From contig NZ_OY761440.1 of the NCBI RefSeq assembly GCF_963664415.1, forward strand, positions 1,612,001 through 1,676,000: a stretch of 64,000 bases of DNA, in the 5' to 3' direction. The DNA is from an uncultured Desulfobacter sp. GTDB taxonomy: Bacteria; Desulfobacterota; Desulfobacteria; Desulfobacterales; Desulfobacteraceae. The notes under the pieces were generated by a model. It saw only the letters and a program-made list of their open reading frames with translations. It did not search any database and had not been told where the DNA came from. The number at the start of each line of letters is the position of its first letter. The stretch's first letter is position 1. A program made the position numbers and the translations under genes. Below, one piece after another: positions 24,660 through 33,542 of the stretch.

Positions 24660-27600
24660 CCGTATAAAGGCAGGCGAATAATGAATTTGGCTCCTGTTCC
24701 CGGATTAGATTCGACTGTCATTTCCCCTTTATGATTTTTGGTGATAATGAAATAGGAGACACTCAGTCCAAGACCAGTTCCCACGCCCTTCGGCTTGGTG
24801 GTGAAAAATGGATCAAATATCTGCTTTCGGATTCTTTCATCCATTCCAGGCCCGTTGTCCTCTATCTCGATACAGGACATATTCTTAACTGAATCGAGAT
24901 AGGTCCGGATAATGAACTTGGGCTCCGTAATCCCTGCGCTCTGCATAGCCTGGGCACCGTTGGTCAGGATGTTTAGGACTACCTGCTGAATTTTGCCGGT
25001 CTGACAGGGGACGGCAGGCAGATTATCATCATATTCCCTGATGATCTCAATTTTCTTAAAGTCATACTCTTTTTTTAAGTCGTAATCGGTGGCTGCCAGT
25101 TCAATGGTTTTGTCCAGGATTTTGTATAGATGATGGGTGGATGTGGTCGCGTCTTCTTTTCGAGCAAAACTGAGCATATTATTCACCGTCTCGGATACTC
25201 GTTGTCCAGAGGAAGTTATGGCTTCAATCATCCTTTGTATGCCTCTGTCTTCCATGAATCGTTCAATGGACGCCATGGTAATGCCTGCGGCTTCAGCCGC
25301 TTTTAAGTTGGCTGGGATATTGGCGCCGGCCCTAAGCCGTTGTGACATTACCTGGGCGGTCTGCATCATACTGGCAAGGGGATTGTTGATTTCGTGGGCC
25401 ATGCCGGCGGCAAGCCCCCCGACGGAAAGCATCTTCTCACTCTGTATCATCATCTCTTCCATTCGAACCAGCTCTGTCACGTTATCTATCCGGATCACGG
25501 CGCCTTCCACGCCATTAGCCACCAGGGGGAAAATGGTGATATCTTCGTAGTAAATTTCCTGGTCCACCTTACGGGAGATTTTAGGCGATTTGATCACCCG
25601 ACGTTCCCGGATAGATGTATGTATGTTTTCCATCTCGTCGCTTAGGCGGGGAAACACCTTGGCCAGGGATTGGGCTTGGGCCTCCTTGAACTTCAGTCCG
25701 GTGACTTGTTCCGTCTGACGGTTCCATTGAGTTACCCGGCCTTCTTTGTCCACCGCAACAAGCATGGACGGCATGGAATTAATGATATTGGAGAGATAGT
25801 TTCGTAATTTGCGCAGTTCTTCTTCGTCCTTCTTATGCTGTGAAATAAACCGGGCCTGTTGAACATTTTGATATGCCGTAAGTGAGAGCTGCCGGGTCAC
25901 CGCAAAGAGCACGTTTGCCGCGTTCTTGAATTGCTCATCCGACATGATGGGGACCTGGAGGTAGGCCGCACGGAAGTCATTTTCGTCGACACCGATTTCA
26001 TGGGCATAGGCTACAATTTTTTCCTCATCCAGGGCTTCGTTCCGGACCTGACCGATCAGCCAGTTGGCAATATGGCGCCCGCCGACGGAAATACTGGCGC
26101 CTGCGTTCCACAGGCCTGCACTCAGACAGGCCATGATATTGGGGCCATCGGGATTATGGCGTCCGACCATTGAGTCGGAGTAATTGCACTTTTCGCAGCC
26201 TTTTTTTGTTTTTCGAATAATTTTTTCACACAGATCCGTAAAGTTGCTCGGCTGGGTGATCGGTTTGCCGTCAGGCTGGGTGATTAGGGCTGCCACGCCA
26301 AAGGCCTTGGCATACAGGTCCTGGAGCTGCTGGATATCGGATAGATTAAACAGGTCTTCCAAGGCAATGTCTGCGACATCTCCAAGCGGCTGGGTCAGGG
26401 CCAGGATACGATTTTCAAGGGCTTGGGCCATTCGTTTGCGTTCGGTAATGTTCTGAACAAAGGCAATGGCATATTCTTGGTTCTTGTATTCTATAATGTT
26501 GCCGGCCAACTCAATGAAAATCACGGAACCGTCCTTTTTGATGTGCTCCCGTTCTATGGTGCGTACACTCCGGCTATCCAATTTACGCCAATTGGAAGCC
26601 CAGTCTTTAGTAACCCTCGGATCAATGTCGAACAAAGAAAGAGCCGACAGTTCTTTTTGCGTATAGCCGAGAAGTTGTGCGGCTTTTTGGTTGACCTCCA
26701 AAATCCGGCCATCCAGAGCGATACGATAGATTCCGATATTGGCGTGGTCAATAATGAATCGGGAAAGATACAGGGATTCCTCTGTCTTTTTCCGTTCGGT
26801 GAGATCGGCATGAAGGCCGACAAAACGCAAGGGATTCCCCTGGTCATCCCTGGAAACAATTTTTCCTCTCGACAGTATCCACATATAGGTGCCGTCCTTA
26901 CGCAGAAACCTGAACTCCGCCTTATATGTTTTCATTTTTCCTGTAAAATAGCGGTCAATGGCCGATTTGGTCGGCTCGATATCATCTGCATGTAGGCGCC
27001 TTGTAAATTCGTCAAAGGTTCCTGGGAATTCATTGGGTTCATATCCTGCCATCGTGTAATAACGGTCATCATAGTATATGGTGCCTTTTTGGATATCCCA
27101 GTCCCATATGCCTTCGTTGGCCCCTGACAAGGCCAGGCTCAACCGTTCCCGGCTCCGGAGCAGTTCCTCCTCCACAGCCTTTCGCCGAAGGACCTCTTTT
27201 TGGGGCCGCTCTTGGTTCTCCTGCAGCGCCACCTCAAAAGCAAGCTCTTTTTTTTCTCGGTTAAGCAGGAGGCCCACCAGCATAATCCCGCAAAAGATGG
27301 CCAGGCCGTATGGCCAAGCCATGGCTTTCATTAAAGTCCACCCCGTGTGGAAATCCTTAATAAAAAGAAAGCCCGGCAGGATGATCAGGGTGGCAAAAAA
27401 TGAACTGCTAAAGGCGTTTCGACCTGAAGAAAAGCTTGCGGGAAAACGGTTCAACACGATTCCGGATAGTGCAGCCAGAGATACGCCGATAACCCCGGCC
27501 AATGTCCCGCCTCCGCCAAGGTAAATTCGGAATCCCCCGGCCAGGAATGCGCTGACCACAGCGGAAACCGGTCCGCCAAATGCCCCGCTTAGGGCGATGA

Positions 27601-27826
27601 TGGCATTTCTTTGGTCCACGATAACGCCTTCAAAAACAGGAATTTGGGCGAACATGCAGCCAATGGCAAACAGGCCGAAGGAAATTCCCATAAATATCTG
27701 GCGCCTGAACCAGACGGATTCCCTAAAATTGCGGAGCAGATATCCGTATACTGTTACCAAGGCGATAAATATAGCCAGATTATTGAACAGTGAAAAAAAT
27801 AATTCAACGCCACGGATCATTACCAT
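24656..27826 (-). CDS. Membrane sensor histidine kinase with PAS, PAS, PocR, PAS
   Basis: 1056 residues. The first 190 form a multi-helix membrane domain resembling 5TM-5TMR_LYT (FRRQIFMGISFGLFAIGCMF, GPVSAVVSAFLAGGFRIYLGG). Then PAS (about 225-345), PAS (about 350-465), a PocR-like domain (about 480-645, with GCEKCNYSDSM and IMACLSAGLWNAGASISVGG), PAS (about 675-785), HisKA (MAHEINNPLAS, phospho-His 811), and HATPase (NILTNGAQAM, DNGPGM, GTGLGLSVSYFI). No receiver domain, so a separate regulator is needed; an NtrC-type fragment 1.1 kb upstream may be what remains of it. Second PocR kinase in the window. Confidence 0.9.
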   Translation of the reverse strand: MVMIRGVELFFSLFNNLAIFIALVTVYGYLLRNFRESVWFRRQIFMGISFGLFAIGCMFAQIPVFEGVIVDQRNAIIALSGAFGGPVSAVVSAFLAGGFRIYLGGGGTLAGVIGVSLAALSGIVLNRFPASFSSGRNAFSSSFFATLIILPGFLFIKDFHTGWTLMKAMAWPYGLAIFCGIMLVGLLLNREKKELAFEVALQENQERPQKEVLRRKAVEEELLRSRERLSLALSGANEGIWDWDIQKGTIYYDDRYYTMAGYEPNEFPGTFDEFTRRLHADDIEPTKSAIDRYFTGKMKTYKAEFRFLRKDGTYMWILSRGKIVSRDDQGNPLRFVGLHADLTERKKTEESLYLSRFIIDHANIGIYRIALDGRILEVNQKAAQLLGYTQKELSALSLFDIDPRVTKDWASNWRKLDSRSVRTIEREHIKKDGSVIFIELAGNIIEYKNQEYAIAFVQNITERKRMAQALENRILALTQPLGDVADIALEDLFNLSDIQQLQDLYAKAFGVAALITQPDGKPITQPSNFTDLCEKIIRKTKKGCEKCNYSDSMVGRHNPDGPNIMACLSAGLWNAGASISVGGRHIANWLIGQVRNEALDEEKIVAYAHEIGVDENDFRAAYLQVPIMSDEQFKNAANVLFAVTRQLSLTAYQNVQQARFISQHKKDEEELRKLRNYLSNIINSMPSMLVAVDKEGRVTQWNRQTEQVTGLKFKEAQAQSLAKVFPRLSDEMENIHTSIRERRVIKSPKISRKVDQEIYYEDITIFPLVANGVEGAVIRIDNVTELVRMEEMMIQSEKMLSVGGLAAGMAHEINNPLASMMQTAQVMSQRLRAGANIPANLKAAEAAGITMASIERFMEDRGIQRMIEAITSSGQRVSETVNNMLSFARKEDATTSTHHLYKILDKTIELAATDYDLKKEYDFKKIEIIREYDDNLPAVPCQTGKIQQVVLNILTNGAQAMQSAGITEPKFIIRTYLDSVKNMSCIEIEDNGPGMDERIRKQIFDPFFTTKPKGVGTGLGLSVSYFIITKNHKGEMTVESNPGTGAKFIIRLPLYG

Positions 27827-28338
27827 TCATCCTCACCTTATATGAACATCGCGATATTGAAAATTAACATAATAAAAGATACCAGCAGGATAATTTGAAT
27901 ACTGTATACTATACCTGCTATTATTCGCCCTTGAAAGCTTATTTTAGTTACCAGCGAAATTCGTGATTTTGATCCATAGATGCCGCCTGTGATCAAAGAC
28001 GGCAATACCTAAAAAAAACTATTCTGAAAATGGTGTCGTGTTGTCCGGAACCGCTGAATACCGGTGGAAAATACGGCGTTAAGGTGAGAAGCCCCTGGGC
28101 CACCCGGACAGTGACTTCGTTTCTTCCCCGCTGCTGCTGAAGGCCTTTGGCTCCCTGAAAGGCATACCGTACCTGGGTTGACACCTCTTCGGATGTCGTC
28201 CCCACAGATCCACTTCGTATCCGGCTGAAAGTCCGACACTGAAGGTCTTGGAATGGCTGGTGGAGGTTCCGTCGGCAGCTATTTATAAAATTAGTGGTTT
28301 CAAAAGACGGTTCCTTTTTTTTGTTTTAGGGACGCGGC
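27827..28338. other. 512-base gene-free stretch holding an outer-membrane efflux channel fragment
   Basis: Besides the NodT fragment (28190-28275, minus strand) no gene is recognisable. The section next to the kinase (27830-28000) is AT-rich and probably carries its promoter. Frames over the rest are broken, as expected for decayed DNA. Confidence 0.5.
28190..28275 (-). pseudogene. Fragment of a NodT/OprM-type efflux outer-membrane channel
   Basis: On the minus strand one frame reads DGTSTSHSKT, SVGLSAGYEVDLWGR, HPKR. The run 'S.GLSA.YE.DLWGR' is a highly characteristic motif of the TolC-like outer-membrane factors of RND efflux systems (NodT family). The frame is lost shortly after. No inner-membrane pump or adaptor gene is present. 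Debris of a deleted efflux operon is the simplest reading. Confidence 0.65.
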
Positions 28339-28683
28339 TCAACGGTTGTGATTTGAATAGAATCCTCTGCCCGTTCCGTAATGTCCATGACGACCGCCTC
28401 TGTCGTTACCTCCCCCGCGGGTGAGCAGCAGGAGAGATAAAATGCAAATGAGGATGATTGAGACAATGGCGGGCCCTTTTTTCAGGTGGACCAAAAAAAT
28501 TTTCCAATTGAGAGCCAGGTGGATAATACATAGAATCAGAAAAATAACGCTTATCCATTCATGAAGGGGTTTTATGCCACCGATGCCAAGATGGAACATC
28601 ATCATAATGCCGGTCAGCGCAACAATGAAGAACGTCAGTGTCAGGGCCGGGAGCAGGTTGGTTCGAATCGTTTTTTTTGTCAT
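28339..28683 (-). CDS. DUF4405-type small membrane protein
   Basis: 114 residues with three hydrophobic helices (LLPALTLTFFIVALTGIMMM, WISVIFLILCIIHLALNW, AIVSIILICILSLLLLT). The pattern 'TG...MF......HEW....F......H...NW' with His residues in the first two helices fits DUF4405, thought to be a haem-binding-like membrane helix bundle (family knowledge). The tail is Gly/Arg/His-rich (GGGNDRGGRHGHYGTGRG) and could bind metal. AAGGAA lies before the ATG. It stands intact between two pieces of gene debris; partner unknown. Confidence 0.7.
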   Translation of the reverse strand: MTKKTIRTNLLPALTLTFFIVALTGIMMMFHLGIGGIKPLHEWISVIFLILCIIHLALNWKIFLVHLKKGPAIVSIILICILSLLLLTRGGGNDRGGRHGHYGTGRGFYSNHNR

Positions 28684-29241
28684 TTTGTGTGTTCCTTAAT
28701 TGACTGCGTTAATGATTAAATTTTGTTAGTGCCTGTTTAGCGCAAAGGCGGTGCCAGGTGATTGTGTTAATTTTGAGTAAAAATAAATCATGTAAAAACA
28801 ATATGTTGTCGCATGGCCTTAAGGTGATTAATTGATGCTGTGCTGTGGGCTGTGGGTCGGGGAAAGCAGGTGTGAAATCTTTTCACAGGAACGGGTGTGT
28901 CACCGTGAAAAGATGTTACTCTTTATCAATGCCAAGCCGCTTAAGTTTATATATCATCCCCCGCCGGGTAATCCCAAGCATATCTGCGGCTTTGGTACGG
29001 TTTTCTTTTGTCTGTATTAGGCGGTGTCAACCTCTGTCTCTTCAAGGGTTTTAATCTTTGTGGCATCATTTGCGGCGTATTCGGTAAATTGAAGGGTGGT
29101 TTGGGAAGAATTACATCGGTCTGAGCAAGCAGTCTCACCCGCTCCATGGTATTTGCAAGCTCCCGATAGCGTATTTCGAGGATTAAAATTTGCGCCCAAC
29201 GAAGTAATCGGCAAAATTTACGGTTTTCGCTCGGGCACTGA
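28684..29241. other. 558-base stretch without an intact gene, containing NtrC-type debris
   Basis: 28684-28915 shows no recognisable coding. 28916-29170 holds minus-strand fragments of a sigma-54 activator. A small + strand hairpin (TGTGAAATCTTTTCACA, about 28870-28886) lies in the non-coding part. Confidence 0.5.
28916..29170 (-). pseudogene. C-terminal fragments of an NtrC-family sigma-54 activator
   Basis: Minus strand, in two frames: RELANTMERVRLLAQTDVI matches the end of the sigma-54 AAA+ domain, then after a frame change NRTKAADMLGITRRGMIYKL followed by KRLGIDKE and TAA (28916-28918) is a perfect Fis-type DNA-binding helix-turn-helix. The receiver and most of the ATPase domain are absent, and at least one frameshift separates the pieces. 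Together with the kinase fragment at 24.5 kb this suggests a lost two-component system. Confidence 0.75.
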
Positions 29242-29472
29242 TTATCCCCCGGCAACCAGCGGAAAAAGCCCGACCTGGTCACTTTCCTCTAGTTCCTGGT
29301 CAGGCATCACTCTTTTGCCGTTGATAAAAATCAGGCTGACAGCCCCATCAGGGATACCCAGCTTTCGGATCAAGCCGCCCGCAGTTGTGCCTTTTTCCAC
29401 CTTAAGGGAACCCGAGCCCTTTGGATAATATCTATAAAGGGTGGTAAACAGGTCTATATTTATTTCAATCAT
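29242..29472 (-). CDS. MoaD/ThiS-family ubiquitin-like sulfur carrier
   Basis: About 76 residues from ATG 29472 (MIEINIDLF). Beta-grasp pattern with LRK-like 'GGLIRKLGIPDGAVSLIFIN' and 'QVGLFPLVAGG' at the very C terminus. The terminal Gly-Gly is what is adenylated and thiocarboxylated in MoaD (molybdopterin) and ThiS (thiamine). No MoaE, ThiG or activating enzyme is nearby, so the pathway is open; in sulfate reducers such stand-alone carriers are often tied to tungsten or molybdenum aldehyde oxidoreductases (family knowledge, not shown here). The start overlaps the stop of the mechanosensitive channel gene by 8 bases, so it is translationally coupled. Confidence 0.8.
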   Translation of the reverse strand: MIEINIDLFTTLYRYYPKGSGSLKVEKGTTAGGLIRKLGIPDGAVSLIFINGKRVMPDQELEESDQVGLFPLVAGG

Positions 29473-32092
29473 CAGACGCTTTCTCTTGTTCCGGGTTTTC
29501 CGGTTCCGGTGCTTTGGCAGGTAAAATCGGCTCAGAACCTTCAACGGACCGAATATGAATATCCCGCTGGGGAAAACTGATTTCTATGTTGTTTTCTTTA
29601 AAATGTTTATCAATCCTGAATCTGACATCCGTCTCCACTTCCAGCATATGGTCTATGTCGGTCCAAAGCCGCAGCACAAAGACCAGGGCACTGTCGCCAA
29701 AATCCATAAAAATTACGTCAGGTCTGGGGTAACGAAGGACATTGGCCGCCTCTCCGGCAATCTGAAGCAAAATCGTTCTCACCAATTCTATGTCGGATCC
29801 ATATGCCACGCCCACGCTGATCTTGCGGCGGATGCGTTTGTCCTTAAAACTCCAGTTGGTCACCTGATTGCTGATGAAATCGGCATTGGGAATAATCAAG
29901 GAGGCATTGTCATAGGTCTGCACCACTGTGGACCGGACATTTATTTTTCTTACCCTGGCCCAGATGCCGTTGATCTCCACATCATCCCCCACCTGGATGG
30001 GGCGCTCAAACAATAGGATAATGCCGGATATAAAATTGTTGAAAATGTTCTGCAGGCCAAATCCGAGACCAATGCCCAAGGCACCGAAAGCAACAGCCAT
30101 AGACGCCGTGTTCAGCCCAAAGGCATGCAGGGCGATAAGAAGACCTATGGCCCAGATAACATAAGCCGAAATGGTTGTAATGGACTCCTGCAGGCCCTGA
30201 GCCATGCCTGACCGGCTTAAAAATTTTTTTTGGAACAGCCATTTCCATATGCGCACCAGGGCATAGGTGAAAAGAAGTACAAATCCGGCAGAACCTGCAC
30301 CCCAAAAGCTGAACTGCATGTTGCCGATGTTCAGCGGGTGGGCCAGGATCTGATATAGATGCCCCAGTACGGTCTGGGGATCACCCCAGATCAGCAGCAG
30401 GACAATTGAAAGGGTGACCATCCAGAAAAATTGACCTGCCCGGATGATCAGCCACTGGACAGGATAGTCGTCATAAACAAACGCTTCGGTCCGGTTATGG
30501 CTTTGCTCCTTGTAATAAAGATCCCATTCCTGGAGCAGGTGAAAAAAAATCGTCCACCAGAACAAAAGAACAAGACTCAAAATCCAGGAAAGGATCCAGT
30601 GTGAAGCAAGCAGTTCATAGGCGGTCATGTCCAGCATCAGAGAAATTCCGGCAATCAGAAGCATCACATATTTGATGGTCAACGTTCGAATCAGCTGGTT
30701 TTTATCCTGATCTTTTTCCCCGGAAGACTGAAACGTGTAAAAATTAACACCCCGCCAAGTTTTCAGGGTCCAGACAACCATGATAAACGCGCCTGTCATA
30801 CGCAGCAGGATAAGCAGTCCCGAACTTTGCCCCAACGTGTCGTGCAGCACCCCATAGGCAAGAATAAACACAGCAACAGCACGGGTGAAGCGGATCAGAT
30901 GCCGGGCATTTGTTTCCCCGCCTACAGCATCAACAAAAACGGTTTTCAACGCCCGGCAGACCCATCTGCATGCAAGCAGAATCATGGTCACCAGAGCGGC
31001 CTCCCAAAAGACTTTGGACACCAGAACCATTCGATCCAGACCGCTGTACAGAAAAATTGTCAACGCAGTTCCGGCCGGAATAATGGACGTGGTCAACAGA
31101 TCTGAGGCCATTTGGTGCCAGGCGCCTAATTTTTCCACAACAGGCAAAGTCTTTAAACCCAAAGCCTCTTTTCTAAGCCGCCTTAAAATGACCATCACAA
31201 TGGCCAGGACAAAAAAAAATGATACCGCCAGAAGCTGTGCATCCTGCCATAGTTTTTCAACTTTAGAAATCCAGAACTGAGGATCAGAAACCATAGAGAG
31301 AAATCCGATCAGGGCGTTGACTTCCTCTTGAAGAGAATTAAGGGCACCAAAACGCGAATCCTTTTTGGTTCGCTCAAACAACCCTTTTGCGTTTTTCTGT
31401 TCAATGATTTTTTCAAATTGTGCGTCCAGGGTTGCATATGTTTTTTTTAATTCCGCCTGTTTGTCCAGACGGTCCTTGTATATCTGATCCAGCCGTGACA
31501 CCAGATCCTCTTTTTCCTTGAGCACGTTTACCAGGCGGGTTGCCATTTTTTCAATGGCACGGTTCTTGGTTTTGTCACCTGCCGCGGTGCTTTCTTTGAC
31601 GCCAGCCAATTCCGCCAGTTGTTTGTCAACAAGCAGCTTCTGATTGTTCAGATGTTCAAGTTCCTTTTTCAGGTCTTCTTCTTCTGGAATCACTCCCTGA
31701 AACATCTTCTGGGCATCAGCCATGGCGTTTTTCAGTTCAGCCCTGCTTTTTTGGAGCTGGGTAATACCGGCATTCTCAGACAGCAGCAAATTCCAGAAGG
31801 AGGACAACTGGACCCGGTATCCGTTATAGGCTGCTGACAGGTAGATTTGGTCCTTTTCTTCGCTTGCTATACGAGTTTTATATTTTTCAAGGTCGCTGAG
31901 TTCGGTATTCAACGATTTTTCAAGGATCGTGCTCAGCTCATCAATTAACTGGGATGTCGAACCCTGTTCGGGTTCGGCAAAAGCACAAGGAACCCCACTG
32001 AAAAAAATCAATCCGGCAAGCAGGATCACAAAAAATTTGGAAAAAATTTGAACGTCCCATGTTTTTATGTGATCAAAATTTTTTTCTGTCAT
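29465..32092 (-). CDS. Large MscS-type mechanosensitive channel (MscK/YbdG-like)
   Basis: About 875 residues from ATG 32092, which lies 5 bases after the corA stop. A signal peptide (FFVILLAGLIFFSGVPCAFA) leads to a long charged coiled-coil periplasmic region (about 30-260), then some nine to eleven membrane helices. The MscS core follows: AVAFGALGIGLGFGLQNIF (pore helix), FERPIQVGDDVEI, VQTYDNASLIIPNADFISN, and a C-terminal alpha/beta part with FPQRDIHIRSVEG. Such channels open under membrane tension and release solutes after osmotic downshift; the long N terminus resembles MscK, which also senses K+. The tail is a Pro/Glu-rich extension. Confidence 0.88.
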   Translation of the reverse strand: MTEKNFDHIKTWDVQIFSKFFVILLAGLIFFSGVPCAFAEPEQGSTSQLIDELSTILEKSLNTELSDLEKYKTRIASEEKDQIYLSAAYNGYRVQLSSFWNLLLSENAGITQLQKSRAELKNAMADAQKMFQGVIPEEEDLKKELEHLNNQKLLVDKQLAELAGVKESTAAGDKTKNRAIEKMATRLVNVLKEKEDLVSRLDQIYKDRLDKQAELKKTYATLDAQFEKIIEQKNAKGLFERTKKDSRFGALNSLQEEVNALIGFLSMVSDPQFWISKVEKLWQDAQLLAVSFFFVLAIVMVILRRLRKEALGLKTLPVVEKLGAWHQMASDLLTTSIIPAGTALTIFLYSGLDRMVLVSKVFWEAALVTMILLACRWVCRALKTVFVDAVGGETNARHLIRFTRAVAVFILAYGVLHDTLGQSSGLLILLRMTGAFIMVVWTLKTWRGVNFYTFQSSGEKDQDKNQLIRTLTIKYVMLLIAGISLMLDMTAYELLASHWILSWILSLVLLFWWTIFFHLLQEWDLYYKEQSHNRTEAFVYDDYPVQWLIIRAGQFFWMVTLSIVLLLIWGDPQTVLGHLYQILAHPLNIGNMQFSFWGAGSAGFVLLFTYALVRIWKWLFQKKFLSRSGMAQGLQESITTISAYVIWAIGLLIALHAFGLNTASMAVAFGALGIGLGFGLQNIFNNFISGIILLFERPIQVGDDVEINGIWARVRKINVRSTVVQTYDNASLIIPNADFISNQVTNWSFKDKRIRRKISVGVAYGSDIELVRTILLQIAGEAANVLRYPRPDVIFMDFGDSALVFVLRLWTDIDHMLEVETDVRFRIDKHFKENNIEISFPQRDIHIRSVEGSEPILPAKAPEPENPEQEKASDD

Positions 32093-32097
32093 GAGTT

Positions 32098-33162
32098 TTA
32101 AAACCACCCTTTCTTTTTAAAAAATACAACCATTGCACCGCCGATGACTGCCATGCCCCCCAGTAAAACGAAATATCCCCACTGCCATTCAAGTTCAGGC
32201 ATGAATTTAAAATTCATTCCGTAAATTCCGGCAAGAAAACTTAAAGGAATAAAAATGGTAGAGATAATGGTCAAGGTTGCCATGACCTCATTCATACGGT
32301 TACCCTGGGCCGACATATAAAAATCAACCATACTGGACAAAAGTTCTTGAAGCGAGGTCACCGAATCCAGAATATGATTGACATGATCCAGAATATCCGC
32401 ATAGAACCGGATGACGGCATCGGGAACAAACGGAGATTCGCATTTCATCAAACTCAGAATTGCGCCGCGCACCGGCCGGAGCTGCTTATTGAAAAAAATC
32501 ACTTCTCGTTTCAGCCGGTGTATCTGCTCAAGGAGAACGGGATTTAACTCTTCGAGCAAGTCACGTTCAATAGATTCCACGGTTGAAGCAATCTGCCCAA
32601 TCACATCAAGGGAATGATCAACCACGGCATCAATCAGGGCATATGCCAGATAACCGGGACCGCCCGTGCGTATTTTCCCTCTTCCGGCCTGAACTCTTTT
32701 CTCTACTGCTTTAAGGCAGGGAGAGGGTTTGTCCTGTACAAAAATAACCAGATTCTCCATGACGGCCATACTGACCTGGGTCTCTGATACCTCATAACTC
32801 TTGGGATCAAAGGCCAGTTGCTTGAGTGTGACATAATAATAGGCGTCAAAATCTTCAAATTTGGGCGGGTGCGCCGGGTTCACCATATCCTCTAAGGTAA
32901 GGGTATGAATATTGAACAGTTCCCCCATTTTTGAAAAGACGGGAAGATCACTTGTGCCGGTGACTTGAACCCATACTGTTTTTTCTTTCTGAATTAAAGG
33001 CAGGACTGCGTCAAGGGTTGGGAGATCATGTGTTTCAAGCGACTCTTTAGAATAGATTAAAACACGGATATCTGTCTGTGTGCCCAACACGGCCTGGGCA
33101 TCAATCTGCAGACCCGGCGGAGATCCGGCTTTTTTTTCTGATTTTCTGAAAAATCTGGGCAT
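32098..33162 (-). CDS. corA: CorA-family magnesium/cobalt channel
   Basis: 354 residues. A cytoplasmic funnel with long helices (IEEL-rich stalk, LNPVLLEQIHRLKREVIFF) ends in two membrane helices: IISTIFIPLSFLAGIYGMNF, carrying the signature GMN at the pore mouth, and YFVLLGGMAVIGGAMVVFF, followed by the basic KKKGWF. The preceding acidic loop (PELEW) is as in TmCorA. It imports Mg2+ (or Co2+/Ni2+). The stop lies just 5 bases before the mechanosensitive-channel ATG, so corA, the channel and the MoaD-like gene form one unit. Confidence 0.92.
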   Translation of the reverse strand: MPRFFRKSEKKAGSPPGLQIDAQAVLGTQTDIRVLIYSKESLETHDLPTLDAVLPLIQKEKTVWVQVTGTSDLPVFSKMGELFNIHTLTLEDMVNPAHPPKFEDFDAYYYVTLKQLAFDPKSYEVSETQVSMAVMENLVIFVQDKPSPCLKAVEKRVQAGRGKIRTGGPGYLAYALIDAVVDHSLDVIGQIASTVESIERDLLEELNPVLLEQIHRLKREVIFFNKQLRPVRGAILSLMKCESPFVPDAVIRFYADILDHVNHILDSVTSLQELLSSMVDFYMSAQGNRMNEVMATLTIISTIFIPLSFLAGIYGMNFKFMPELEWQWGYFVLLGGMAVIGGAMVVFFKKKGWF

Positions 33163-33542
33163 GGCAAACCTTTCGTTCTATTTACAACAGCAGATATCAA
33201 TTTAAAGATATCTTATTCTCATGGTATGGAATTACGGATATTTAGAATATGTTAAGACAGGGAACCCGTTTTTTGTCAAGGCGCCCCGGGAAAATCAGCT
33301 CTATATCCACTTGTCTTAAAACTGTTTCCGGTTTTCAAAACCACCATTTAACCGAACTTAAGATCGGCTTCGTTTGTCTGTAACGCCTTGCGACTACTAT
33401 ATTTTTATACGCATTTTCATCTTGTTTTTACCGCGTTGTTTTCTTTTTAATATTCCAATAAACATGTTTTTCATAAACCTGATGCAAAACATCGCATTTC
33501 TATCGTGGTTAAAAATTTTAGATGGGGCAGAATAAATAAGAA
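33163..33542. other. 380-base divergent intergenic region
   Basis: No gene. It separates corA (left) from the rightward PEP/pyruvate-binding fusion gene, so it should contain both promoters. AT-rich with short poly-T tracts; a small perfect hairpin GGTTTT/AAAACC at 33330-33342. No well-spaced -35/-10 pair stands out. Confidence 0.4.
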
